The translations under genes were made by a program, and so were the position numbers. From Micromonospora nigra (GTDB lineage Bacteria > Actinomycetota > Actinomycetes > Mycobacteriales > Micromonosporaceae): DNA of 64,000 nt. The notes below the pieces were generated by a model. It searched no databases and was not told the DNA's origin. It saw only the letters and a program-made list of their open reading frames with translations. Positions 33,659 to 42,404 of this stretch are shown here, piece by piece; the stretch's first letter is position 1, and each line of letters starts with the position of its first letter. Where the stretch lies: contig NZ_FMHT01000003.1 of NCBI RefSeq assembly GCF_900091585.1, positions 744,001 to 808,000 of the forward strand, written 5' to 3'.

Positions 33659-35301
33659 CTCTGCTCCTTCGCGGGCGCAAGCATCCGACGCAGTGCGAGC
33701 TTGTCGGTCTTGCCGGTGGAGTTGCGCGGCAACTCCTCGGTGAACCTGACGACGGTCGGCGCGGCGTAGTCGGCCAGCCGGTCGCGTACCCAACGGCGCA
33801 CGGCCAGGGGTGCAAGCCGGGTCCCCTCGTCGGTGACCACGACAGCGGCGACGGCCTCTCCCGCAACGCGGTCGGGTACGGCGACGACCGCCACGTCCGC
33901 CACCCCGGGGCACTGCCGGATGACCCGCTCCACCTCGGCGGAGAAGACCTTGTGGCCGCCACGATTGATCATGTCCTTCTTACGGTCCAGCACGTAGAGA
34001 TAGCCGTCGGCGTCGACCCGCCCGACGTCGCCGCTGCGGAACCAGCCGTCGACGATGCCGGCGGCGGTCGCCTCCGCATCGCCCCAGTAGCCGGTGGTCA
34101 CCAACGAGCCGCGCAGGAACACCTCACCGACCTGGCCGGTCGGAAGCGGCCGGCCCTCGTCGTCGCGGATCTCCACCGCCATGCATGGCAGAGCCCGTCC
34201 CACCGAACCGGGGCGGGTGGCGAACTCCTCGTCGAGGAGCATGGTGGCCGGCGAGTGCGTCTCGGTGAGGCCGTAGACGTCGATAAGCCGGGTGTCGGGA
34301 AGTCGTTGGCGAAACAGCGCGACGAGTTCGGCGGGGAACGGCGCGCCACCGGCCGCCGCCACGCGCAGCGCGGGCAGGCCGGCCGCCGTGAAGCGAGGTT
34401 CGCGGGCGACCAGCGACCACCACGACGGTACGGCGTAGGCCCAGGTCACCTGGTGCCGGGCCAGCAGGTCGAGCCAGCGGCCCGGTTCGTTCGTCTCGAC
34501 CAGGACGCTGGTGGCCCCGGCGAGCATGGCGGGCAGGACGTGTGCGTGCATGGCGCTGATGTAGTAGAGCGGGAAGAGCACCGCCGTCCGGTCGCCGGGC
34601 CGCAGCCCGAGCACCTTCTGGTAGGACATGGCCGAATGCACGCTGCACCGGTGCACCACCTTGCTGGCCTTGGGCCGGCCGGTCGTGCCGGAGGTCCACA
34701 CCACCTGGTACGCGTCGGCCTCGTCCGGTTCGAACGCCGACCTCCCGGCGTCGGCGACGGGGTCGGGCAGGCGGAGTCGCTCCACCCGATCGGCCGGCAG
34801 GCCGGCGATCTCGGCTGCCTCCGTGAGGGCCGGTAGCAGTTCCGGCTGGCCCAACACCAGCCGCGGGGTGCTGCGCCGGATCATCCAGGCCCACTCGTCC
34901 CGGGCCAGCCGCAGGTTCAACCCCACCAGCACCGTCCCGGCGGCCGCGCAGGAGAAGATCGCGACCGCCATGTCGAGACGGTTCCGAGCGGCCACCACCA
35001 CCCGGTCGCCGGTTACCAGGCCCCGCCGCCGTTGCTCGGCGGCGCCGCCCCGGACCAGATCAGCCAGTTCGGCGAAAGTCGCGCGGGCACCGGTCTCGTC
35101 CACCATCGCCAGCGCGTCGGGCCATCGTCGCGCCGCCTGCTCCAGCACCGCCACGATCGAACGCGGGCGGCGGGGATAGCTGCGGGCCGGAGCGCCGAGC
35201 CAGGTTTCCGTGGTCACCGGACCGTCCAGCGAGAGGTCCGCCTCGGTCAGTTCCCCGTCGGCCGCCTCTGTCGCCGGCAGGGTCGTCGGCCCGCCCGCCA
35301 T
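33655..35301 (-). CDS. AMP-dependent acyl-CoA/acyl-ACP synthetase
   Basis: 548 residues. Adenylation motifs in order: WTSGTTGRPKAS (P-loop), YGLTETHS, WFRSGDVG and the C-terminal LPRNSTGKTDK with the catalytic lysine. It activates a carboxylate as the adenylate and passes it to CoA or to the phosphopantetheine of an ACP. It lies 3 bases after the ACP gene, so loading that ACP is likely. In the model the substrate is the arsenic-bearing acid from the aldehyde dehydrogenase, but an ordinary fatty acid cannot be excluded. Confidence 0.85.
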   Translation of the reverse strand: MAGGPTTLPATEAADGELTEADLSLDGPVTTETWLGAPARSYPRRPRSIVAVLEQAARRWPDALAMVDETGARATFAELADLVRGGAAEQRRRGLVTGDRVVVAARNRLDMAVAIFSCAAAGTVLVGLNLRLARDEWAWMIRRSTPRLVLGQPELLPALTEAAEIAGLPADRVERLRLPDPVADAGRSAFEPDEADAYQVVWTSGTTGRPKASKVVHRCSVHSAMSYQKVLGLRPGDRTAVLFPLYYISAMHAHVLPAMLAGATSVLVETNEPGRWLDLLARHQVTWAYAVPSWWSLVAREPRFTAAGLPALRVAAAGGAPFPAELVALFRQRLPDTRLIDVYGLTETHSPATMLLDEEFATRPGSVGRALPCMAVEIRDDEGRPLPTGQVGEVFLRGSLVTTGYWGDAEATAAGIVDGWFRSGDVGRVDADGYLYVLDRKKDMINRGGHKVFSAEVERVIRQCPGVADVAVVAVPDRVAGEAVAAVVVTDEGTRLAPLAVRRWVRDRLADYAAPTVVRFTEELPRNSTGKTDKLALRRMLAPAKEQR

Positions 35302-35304
35302 GTC

Positions 35305-35592
35305 TCAAGCCACCGGGGCGCGTTCGCTCACCAGGCGCTTGAGTTCGCCGTAGGTGACATGTTCCCGACCGGCGAGCAGGTTGGCGTCCAACGCGATCCC
35401 CATGTCCTCCTCGATGACGACGAGGAGCTCCGCGGCGGCCAGCGAGTCCATGCACAGGTCGTCGGCGAGGTCCAGGTGGTCCTTGAGATCGTCCGGGTCG
35501 ACTTCCAGGTGGGCGGCGACCACGCCGTGCAGCCGTCGGGTGAAGTCGTCGTCTCGCCCGGCCGGTGCCGGGTGTTCCGGTGTCGATGGCAT
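35305..35592 (-). CDS. Acyl carrier protein
   Basis: 95 residues, acidic, with the phosphopantetheine serine S50 in DLCMDSLAAAEL. An N-terminal ~15-residue extension precedes the four-helix bundle. First gene of the ACP-ligase-P450-SDR operon. It is likely the carrier for the chain begun by the KAS III/FabF pair across the terminator. Confidence 0.88.
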   Translation of the reverse strand: MPSTPEHPAPAGRDDDFTRRLHGVVAAHLEVDPDDLKDHLDLADDLCMDSLAAAELLVVIEEDMGIALDANLLAGREHVTYGELKRLVSERAPVA

Positions 35593-35896
35593 GGCGTCCT
35601 TCCTCTGCCGTGTCCCGATGGCCCTTCACGCCACGGGGTGCTTCGAGTTTCGACGCGGCCTCCATCGACGTACACCCACACGTTCGGTGGTCGGCCGGCC
35701 ACCTCTGGTCGGGCACCCCGAACGGACAGCCGGCGATGCACCGACGAGGGGTCTCGGCACCCAACGTGAGAGGCAGCATCCGTTGCGTGACCGGAGTTGC
35801 CGCCAGGCGGGAGGTTGCATTGATCGATATTGATCTGAGTACCGAGCGCCCGAGACCGAGCGTCCGACGAAGTCCACGGAGAGCGGAGGGTGCCGC
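35593..35896. promoter_or_regulatory. Divergent promoter region with TTGATC direct repeat
   Basis: A gap of 304 bases between the ACP gene and the PiT gene. At 35820-35835 a TTGATC-GATA-TTGATC direct repeat has a 10-base period; the inner GATCGATATTGATC is also a near-perfect palindrome (12 of 14 positions). This AT-rich block in a GC-rich region has the look of a regulator site and resembles half-sites used by ArsR/SmtB-type repressors, though it does not match a known box exactly. Confidence 0.4.
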
Positions 35897-36937
35897 ATGA
35901 CCGCCGTCATTCTTGCCATGTTGATCGGTCTCGCCGCCGTCAACGGCGCCAACGACGTCTCGAAGGGCGTCGCGACCCTCGCCGGCGCAGGAGTGGCCGC
36001 CTACCGGACGGCGATCATCTGGGGCGCCCTCACCACCCTCGCGGGCGCGCTGCTCTCCGTCCAGCTTGGCCAGGGCATGGGCAAGCTCTTCTCCAGTGGC
36101 ATCGTCGACACCGACCCGACCGAGGCCTTCGCCTTGGCGGTCCTGCTGGGCACCACGTCCTGGGTGGCGCTCGCGAGCGTGGCCCGGCTGCCCGTCTCGA
36201 CGACGCACGCGATCGTGGGCGCCCTCGTCGGCGGGGGGCTCGTCCTGGCACCGGAAGCCATCCAGTGGCAGGGCGTACTACGGAAGGTCCTCCTGCCGCT
36301 GCTGTTGAGCATCGTGGTCGCCTACGCGATCTCGGTCGGGCTCGCCCTCCTGACCAGAGCCTTGGGTCGGCCATCGCGGGCCAGGCCCGAGCCGTTGCGA
36401 GCCACCGCCGCGGTCGGCGCCACTCGCGGCGGACGGTCGACCAGGGCGGTGACTCCGATGAAGACAGCCAGCACCAACGACAGAGGGCTGACGCTCCTGC
36501 ACTGGATCTCCAGCGGGGCCACCAGCTGCGCCCGTGGACTCAACGACACGCCGAAGATCGCGGCGATCGGCGGATTCGCCCTGCTGCCGCACGGATACTC
36601 CCCTACCGGAATCAGCATCCTGGTCGCCGGGGCGATGGCCGTCGGCTCGCTGGCCGGCATCCGGGTCGCCCGTCGACTGGGGGACAACGTGCTCAAGATG
36701 ACGCACACCGAAGGATTCACCGCCAACCTCACGACGGCCGGCCTGGTCACCTCGGGCGCCCTACTGGCATTTCCGATGTCGACCACCCACGTGTCGACCG
36801 GGGCGATCGTCGGCGCGGCGGGCGGCCAGCTGCACCGAGTGTCCGGGCGTACCGTCCGCGACTTCGTGATCGCCTGGACGGTGACCCCGTTCTGTACCGC
36901 GATCGTCGCCGCACTGGCGATGACCGTCGTCCGATGA
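35897..36937 (+). CDS. PiT-family inorganic phosphate (arsenate) permease
   Basis: 346 residues with two PHO-4 repeats. Signature motifs are NGANDVSKG near residue 16 and RGLNDTPKIAA in the second half; about ten hydrophobic spans are visible, with a charged cytoplasmic loop in the middle (about 155-195). PiT carriers move phosphate with H+ or Na+ and also admit arsenate. Its position at the end of an arsenic-metabolite block suggests it supplies arsenate or replaces phosphate. RBS GGAGGGTG is upstream of the ATG. Confidence 0.85.
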   Translation: MTAVILAMLIGLAAVNGANDVSKGVATLAGAGVAAYRTAIIWGALTTLAGALLSVQLGQGMGKLFSSGIVDTDPTEAFALAVLLGTTSWVALASVARLPVSTTHAIVGALVGGGLVLAPEAIQWQGVLRKVLLPLLLSIVVAYAISVGLALLTRALGRPSRARPEPLRATAAVGATRGGRSTRAVTPMKTASTNDRGLTLLHWISSGATSCARGLNDTPKIAAIGGFALLPHGYSPTGISILVAGAMAVGSLAGIRVARRLGDNVLKMTHTEGFTANLTTAGLVTSGALLAFPMSTTHVSTGAIVGAAGGQLHRVSGRTVRDFVIAWTVTPFCTAIVAALAMTVVR

Positions 36938-36972
36938 CTCGACCGCGACGGTGACGCCGGGTGCCGCGACCG

Positions 36973-37131
36973 TCAGACGCCCACCCGCTGCTCTGGGACG
37001 CTGAGGCCGTAGAGGGCCATCAACTCGGGGGTGTCGACCCGGCTGCCGTCGGCGACCGAGTCGCAGGAGACATCGACGATGTGGTCCCTGTGCGCCAGCA
37101 GGTAGGGTCGGGCCCCCACGTCCGCGCTGAG
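36973..37131 (-). pseudogene. C-terminal gene remnant, unidentified
   Basis: About 52 codons ending in VDTPELMALYGLSVPEQ and a stop have natural codon usage but run into an in-frame stop at 37132-37134. No start site fits. It appears to be the tail of a lost gene; I do not recognise the family. Confidence 0.3.
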
Positions 37132-37144
37132 CTACCCCGGACGG

Positions 37145-37369
37145 TCAACGCGCTGATCGGCGGCGGGTTGGTCTGCTGGTCGTGCTGGTGCTCGCCCCGC
37201 TGAACCCGATGCGCACCCTACGCCGGGGCGCCGACCCGGCGCTGGACCTCTTCTCCCGACAAATGACCGCCTCGGCCGAGGCATTCTCCGTCGTCCAGAC
37301 AAGTGCGTGGATGATCGGACGATCGGCGATCCGACCACTGACGTCGATGGCGGCCAAGCCGTACACCAT
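37145..37369 (-). pseudogene. Possible AbrB/MazE-like N-terminal fragment
   Basis: The 74-residue frame opens with MVYGLAAIDVSGRIADR, like the first beta-strands of actinobacterial AbrB/MazE/SpoVT-type proteins. It then changes to a low-similarity Arg/Ser-rich tail, and the expected swapped-hairpin domain is incomplete. Probably a decayed gene at the island border. A small functional protein is less likely. Confidence 0.3.
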
Positions 37370-38120
37370 GACTCCCGTGCAGGGTGTCGGGAGATCTGGC
37401 AGCGGCAGCGGCGGACGACGTAACGACCTGTCTGATCCTGGACCGCCTCCGCGGATCCGCTCCGACAGCGTCGCGGGAGCACGAGGGCGGGAACCGGCGC
37501 ATCAGCCATGGCGGCCAGCCTGACCGTGCACTGCCACCCTCAAGGCCGCTTCAAGGCCGAGATTCCGGTGCTCAAGCGGGCTTGACCACCGGTACGTCAG
37601 GTACAGCAGGGATGCTTCAAATCTGTGTCCGAGGGGGGATTCGAACTCTTGTACGTATCATCTGTGCTCCGTTACGGGTGCACATGCTAATAGATTACGG
37701 CACGGTCAGCTTTGACTCAACCTCGCGCGCTCATTACCGTGCGTGAGCATGAATCGAAGTTGGGACGCGTAGGGTCCAAGCTTGCCAGCCAGCTGGCTCG
37801 GTTATCGACCGGCCGAAATGACCGTGCAGGCATCAAGCTGGAGCCCACCGCTTGGGTCCTGGTGAGCTTCAGCCGGCCGGCGTTGACCGCAACCCGTACC
37901 GCTCGCTTTCTTTGGTAGTGAGCGCACGAGGTTCACCGCCTTCGTCAAACTCTGAAATTCACCACAACCGGGCGCAGCGCCAGAGCATCCAGGGCCGATC
38001 AGCGCGATGTAACGCGGTGCTCCTGCAACGCGCGGATCTGCGCTCGCACTGCCACCGCGAGGGTCTGAATCCGGATGAGTCGCCCGACCGCCCCGGTCAT
38101 CTCGAGTTCCGTGTACGCCG
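37370..38120. other. Gene-poor border with a degenerate tRNA-like 3' remnant
   Basis: No convincing gene is seen. On the minus strand near 37625-37700 there is GAGTTCGAATCCCCCCTCGGACA, resembling a T-arm and acceptor 3' strand. It is preceded by a 5-base stem (TGTGC/GCACA) like the long variable arm of a class II tRNA. Stem pairing is imperfect and no 5' half is present, so it is not a working tRNA. It may be a second attachment-site scar. Confidence 0.35.
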
Positions 38121-39326
38121 TCAGGCCAGCTTCCTGATCGAATCCGCGACCACGTCAAGCGCCTCGGCGACCATTTCAGGCGACCCACTCAGATCCACGG
38201 GATGGGTGTGCAGCCGCTGGTTACCCCCGACCACTGTGATGACCCGGTCCGGAGCGAGGTCGGCACGGCAGTAGATGAGCATTCCGCGCGGTAGTCGCAG
38301 GGCCGTGGTGTAGGCCAGCAACTGGTAATAGTCGCTGGTACGCGCTAGACCTCCCCCGGTCAGCTTGTACTTGACGTCCGCAACGAAAACGACCTCCGCG
38401 CCCCGCAGGAAGAGCAGGTCGGGGTTCATGGTGACGCGTGGCGAGGCGCTCAGGGGAACAGCCATCTGCTCGAGGACCTCGATCGTGGGGTAGAGCCTCG
38501 CACGTAGCTCGTCCCCGATCCACTTCTCGAATAGCTTGTTCATGTCGACCAGGAAGCTCTGCGCTGTCAGGCCACCCGCGCCCTGGGTGAGGCCGAAGCC
38601 CTCGAGGACCAGTCGAGCAAGTGCAAGAGCCGGTTGGTAGTGCTCATTGAGCGGCGTGCGTCGGATTAGGTCGCACTCGGTCAACGCGATCGGCGAGTCA
38701 CCCACCCCTTCGAGGCGCTGAAGCAGCTCACCGGCCATGCGACGCAGGACGGGGCCTACTGGCCACCGCACGACATGCCGAACGGCCGCCAGCAGAACCC
38801 GGTTCTCGGGTATGTCCGCGGTGAAGTCGTCGAAGCGGCACGGCACTGGCCAGGAGTCCCACGGCCGTGCGACCAGCTGCTGGACGTCCATGCGTCCACG
38901 GATCACCGGGAGTCGCTGGTCAACGGCACGGTAGCCGTGGACGAGCCCTCGGCGGGTCGCCCCGTTGATCGCTCGTAGTAACAGTCCCGCGACGCCTTCG
39001 ACGAAGTCGCTTCGGTCGTACGCCGCCGCGTCGGTTCCCCACTCGACCAGGCCTGCGCCGGAGGTGAACATGGTCAGAACGGTCCGCAGGTCCCGCACCT
39101 TGGGCAGGATCTGGATGGTCAGCCGAGGTAGGACCACGGCGCCTACCCAGGAGGTGGCCTGGAGGAAGTACGAACCGGGCTCGTCCGACGGGTTGAGTTC
39201 GAGGCGGCCACCGGGGATGCCGCGGAGCAGGGACACCTCCGCGACGTTGAGAGCTACGGGCCCCGAGGTCTCGTACTCGCGAAGCCTCACTACGCCGGCG
39301 ACCTGGGATTCAGAAGGAAGACTCAT
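38121..39326 (-). CDS. mcrC: McrC-like component of a type IV restriction system
   Basis: 401 residues. The McrC/DUF2357-type N-terminal region (VRLREYETSG, LTIQILPKV) precedes a PD-(D/E)xK nuclease: NPDLLFLRG and FVADVKYK with the DxK catalytic pair. McrC binds the McrB ring, stimulates its GTPase and cuts modified DNA. The start chosen is ATG at 39326, overlapping the end of mcrB by 17 bases; in-frame ATGs at 39347 and 39392 are alternatives. It is downstream of mcrB on the same strand. Confidence 0.85.
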   Translation of the reverse strand: MSLPSESQVAGVVRLREYETSGPVALNVAEVSLLRGIPGGRLELNPSDEPGSYFLQATSWVGAVVLPRLTIQILPKVRDLRTVLTMFTSGAGLVEWGTDAAAYDRSDFVEGVAGLLLRAINGATRRGLVHGYRAVDQRLPVIRGRMDVQQLVARPWDSWPVPCRFDDFTADIPENRVLLAAVRHVVRWPVGPVLRRMAGELLQRLEGVGDSPIALTECDLIRRTPLNEHYQPALALARLVLEGFGLTQGAGGLTAQSFLVDMNKLFEKWIGDELRARLYPTIEVLEQMAVPLSASPRVTMNPDLLFLRGAEVVFVADVKYKLTGGGLARTSDYYQLLAYTTALRLPRGMLIYCRADLAPDRVITVVGGNQRLHTHPVDLSGSPEMVAEALDVVADSIRKLA

Positions 39327-42114
39327 CGGAGTCGTCCGAGGTGGCATCCATGGCCTCGCTCCCCGAAGCGGAGGACGGCCCGTACGCGGCATGCACCTTC
39401 GCCCAGGCGAACTGCTCCAGCTGGTCGGGCCGGCCGTACAACTGGTCCTCGATGAAGGGGTAGACGTCGTACTCCCAGATGCGTGCGAGTCGCTCGTCGG
39501 TGAGGCCCTGTCTCATGAAGTGGCTGTGACCGACTTGCAGGTGCGGTCCTTTCAGCAGGACCCGGAGCCGCTCGTTTACCTGATCTACCAGTCCGGCGAC
39601 CCACACCGGCTCCCCGTTCTTCTTTAACCAGTCGGCGAGCAGCGACCGCATCGCTCCCTCGTGCGGCATGAACGGGATGAAATGGAACCGTCGGCGCAGG
39701 GCCGCGTCCACCATCGCGATCGACCTGTCGGCGGTGTTCATGGTGCCGATGAAGAAGAGATTGCGCGGCAGCTCGAATGGTTCGTCGGGTCGATAGGCGG
39801 TGCGTACGGCCTTGTTCCGGTATTCCAGCAGGAACAGCAGTTCGCCGAAGACGCGCGGCAGGTTGGCGCGATTGATCTCGTCGATGATCAGGTAGTGCGG
39901 CACTCCGGGGTTACTTTCCGCCTTCTCCGCCATCAGCGCAAGCGGCCCGGAGCGAAGCTCGTAGGTCAGCTGCCCCCGTTCATCGGTGCGTGGCCGGTAG
40001 CCCTCGAAGAAGTCCTCGTACGAGGTGGACGGATGAAACTGGACGAGCATCCGCCGTTCTGGGTCCTGCTGCAAGGCGCTGGCCAGCCGGTCCGCCAGAT
40101 AGGTCTTGCCCGTGCCCGGAGGGCCGTAGAAGATGATTTGCCCCTTTTCGTGGAGCAGTTCAGCGAGCTCGTGCAGGAACAGTTCGGGCAAGAGGAGATC
40201 CCGCGCGGTCCGGGCGATATGGTCCTCCTCCTCAACCGGCTCCACGGCGTCGTGGTTGAGCATCCAGTAGGCGAACTGACCCTGCCCCCAGGGATCGCCG
40301 GGCAGCATCTGCTCGAGGGTTGCCCGCAGCCGATCGTTCGCCTCGACGTGCTGCTGACCGCGGCTCAGTGCGCCGTCCGGCTCCGCGAGCCCGAACCGGC
40401 GCAGCATGGCAATCTTGCCCATCGGACCCGTCAGCGGGAAGATCGGCAGGAAGCGCCGGGGGTCGGTGACGGCGAACAGCTTCAGCAGCACGCTCTCGCC
40501 CAGCCCCTTTGTGCCGAGGTCCTTCCAATCCAGGCCTCGGTCGATGCGGGCGGCAACCTCTCCATCACCGAAGAGGACCTCACGAAGTTTGTTGGCGAAG
40601 GCGTCGAGGGCGACCGAGTCCATGCCCGAAAGGCTGGCGTTGAGCACCGACTGCGGACCCGGGTTGCCGTAGCGCTTGCCGTTGACGAGCAGCCGGAACT
40701 GGTCCAGGTCGAAGATGGTCAGGTTCTCAGGTGACAGAGCCTCAGCGAACTGCTGCCGCTGTTCGGCATGCCACTCGTCCTTGTCGTTCGGGTAAGGGCG
40801 CTCAGCCTTGAACCTGGCGAGCGCCGCCGCCAGGTTCTCCCCCTCGGGGATCGTCGCCGGCACGGCCTCGCCCTGGCCGGCGACCAGCCTCACCAGAGGC
40901 TTGAGCCGACCCACCTCTTCGAGTAGGGCGCCCCGCAGGGCGAGGCCCGGGGGAACCTCGGACCAGGGCCACCACTTCCCCACTAACGTGCTCCCACCCG
41001 GATCGGCGTCGACCGGAACGAGCCGGTCTCCGGTGAGGTGGGGCCGGATCTCGAAGAACCGGTGACCGGAGGGGAGCGGACCCATGGCAAGCGCCGCGCC
41101 GGCGCCTGGGTTCCGCCAGTCGTACAGGCCGAGCGCAAGCCCCGAACGCGTGGCCCACAGGCGTAGGCCGGCTGCGGACACCGCCCCGGGCAGCGACCAG
41201 GTGGCATAGGCATCCGCGCGATACGCGGCCGCCTTGTCCGAAGCGATCCGGTCCTGCGGTTGCGAGGTCTCCAGCTCGAGTCCCGTGGCGGCCCGTAGGT
41301 CCGCCAGAAGCCCCTTGGCGGCGATGTGCAGCTCGCCCTTGAGTTGGGCGGCGAGAGCGGCTGCTCGACTCGAACGTTCCTCGTCCGGATAGCGCGCGCC
41401 CACCTCGTAGGTGGCCATGATGCCGGTGGCCTCGTCGCACATCTCCCGCACGGCGGGGTTGACTCCCACGAACCCCTGTCGCTCGGATAGGAACCACATC
41501 AATCGCTCGAACCGGTGGACATCGTCGGGATAGAACGCGCGTGCCGCTTCAACCACCGCTAGGTAGCGGTCGGCGTTCTCCCACGTCCGCAGCCAACCCA
41601 GCGCCCACATCCGCTCCGGCGCGCTCTTCCACATCACCGGCCAGCCCGGCCGCACGCGGTCCGTCGACCAGAACACTGACAACACGTACGGGATCCGCCC
41701 GACGGCCGGTTGCCCCTTACTCGCCAGGTCCCGGGTCACCCGCTCGACCTCGGCGAACCGGGAGCGCGCCTCATCCACGGTGGCCGGCGTGGTGAAGGCG
41801 CGGACCAGCACGTTCAGCGCCTCGGGGTCATCGGGCAGGTTGTTGGCGACCTGGTTGAGCCACATCTGACCGAAACCCGAGAAGGCGTTGTACGGACCCT
41901 CCTGGCGCGACCACTTGTCCGAGCCTGCCCGGAATGCCGCGAAATCCCGCGTGGCGATGAGCTCCGAAACCAGATTGCGTGCCTCGGCATCCCGGGTGGG
42001 CCGCAGCGCATCCGCCTTGGCCCAGCGCTGCTTCACTTCCTCGTCGAGGTCCACGGCCGCCTCGATCTGATCGAGCTTGTGCCGCCAGCGGGGCAGGTCA
42101 TCGGGATGAATCAC
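39310..42114 (-). CDS. mcrB: McrB-like AAA+ GTPase of a type IV restriction system
   Basis: 934 residues. The C-terminal third is an AAA+ domain: Walker A GPPGTGKT (K670), Walker B LIIDEINRA (D745, E746), the McrB signature MNTADRS and an arginine-finger region ALRRRFHF. The N-terminal ~600 residues form a large region, much longer than the DNA-binding domain of E. coli McrB; it should hold the modified-base reader and extra helical modules that I cannot name. It forms a GTP-driven ring with McrC to restrict modified phage or foreign DNA. The C-terminus is a Ser/Asp-rich tail. Confidence 0.85.
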   Translation of the reverse strand: MIHPDDLPRWRHKLDQIEAAVDLDEEVKQRWAKADALRPTRDAEARNLVSELIATRDFAAFRAGSDKWSRQEGPYNAFSGFGQMWLNQVANNLPDDPEALNVLVRAFTTPATVDEARSRFAEVERVTRDLASKGQPAVGRIPYVLSVFWSTDRVRPGWPVMWKSAPERMWALGWLRTWENADRYLAVVEAARAFYPDDVHRFERLMWFLSERQGFVGVNPAVREMCDEATGIMATYEVGARYPDEERSSRAAALAAQLKGELHIAAKGLLADLRAATGLELETSQPQDRIASDKAAAYRADAYATWSLPGAVSAAGLRLWATRSGLALGLYDWRNPGAGAALAMGPLPSGHRFFEIRPHLTGDRLVPVDADPGGSTLVGKWWPWSEVPPGLALRGALLEEVGRLKPLVRLVAGQGEAVPATIPEGENLAAALARFKAERPYPNDKDEWHAEQRQQFAEALSPENLTIFDLDQFRLLVNGKRYGNPGPQSVLNASLSGMDSVALDAFANKLREVLFGDGEVAARIDRGLDWKDLGTKGLGESVLLKLFAVTDPRRFLPIFPLTGPMGKIAMLRRFGLAEPDGALSRGQQHVEANDRLRATLEQMLPGDPWGQGQFAYWMLNHDAVEPVEEEDHIARTARDLLLPELFLHELAELLHEKGQIIFYGPPGTGKTYLADRLASALQQDPERRMLVQFHPSTSYEDFFEGYRPRTDERGQLTYELRSGPLALMAEKAESNPGVPHYLIIDEINRANLPRVFGELLFLLEYRNKAVRTAYRPDEPFELPRNLFFIGTMNTADRSIAMVDAALRRRFHFIPFMPHEGAMRSLLADWLKKNGEPVWVAGLVDQVNERLRVLLKGPHLQVGHSHFMRQGLTDERLARIWEYDVYPFIEDQLYGRPDQLEQFAWAKVHAAYGPSSASGSEAMDATSDDSDESSF

Positions 42115-42404
42115 CAGAGTTCACTCGTCCCTGTCATCGGCTCCATGCCGCAACCACGGCACGCGACAGCATCCCACGATCGATCCACCAGCTAACAAAG
42201 GAAACCAATCGAATTTGGAAGGGCCATGCCGGAACCAGCAACAGGAGAAGATCGCCAACGGGCTTAGCGTTCTGGCTGCCCTGGATCAGGTTGGCGGCAG
42301 CACGCTCAAGGCGCTCAAGATAGCCCGCTGGTTGTCGGTATCCCGACACAGTCCACTCTCGGCACGTTCGGGATATTGACCTGTCGGAAGGCACCTGAGA
42401 GGAC
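42115..42404. other. Gap upstream of mcrB, left flank of the IS element
   Basis: About 290 bases with lower GC than neighbours and no gene on either strand. It must contain the mcrB promoter, but no clear hexamers stand out. Confidence 0.35.

Noticed and set aside
36961..37203. Small plus-strand gene after the PiT gene
   Set aside because: The minus strand shows a more natural remnant and the plus-strand frame has no RBS or family.
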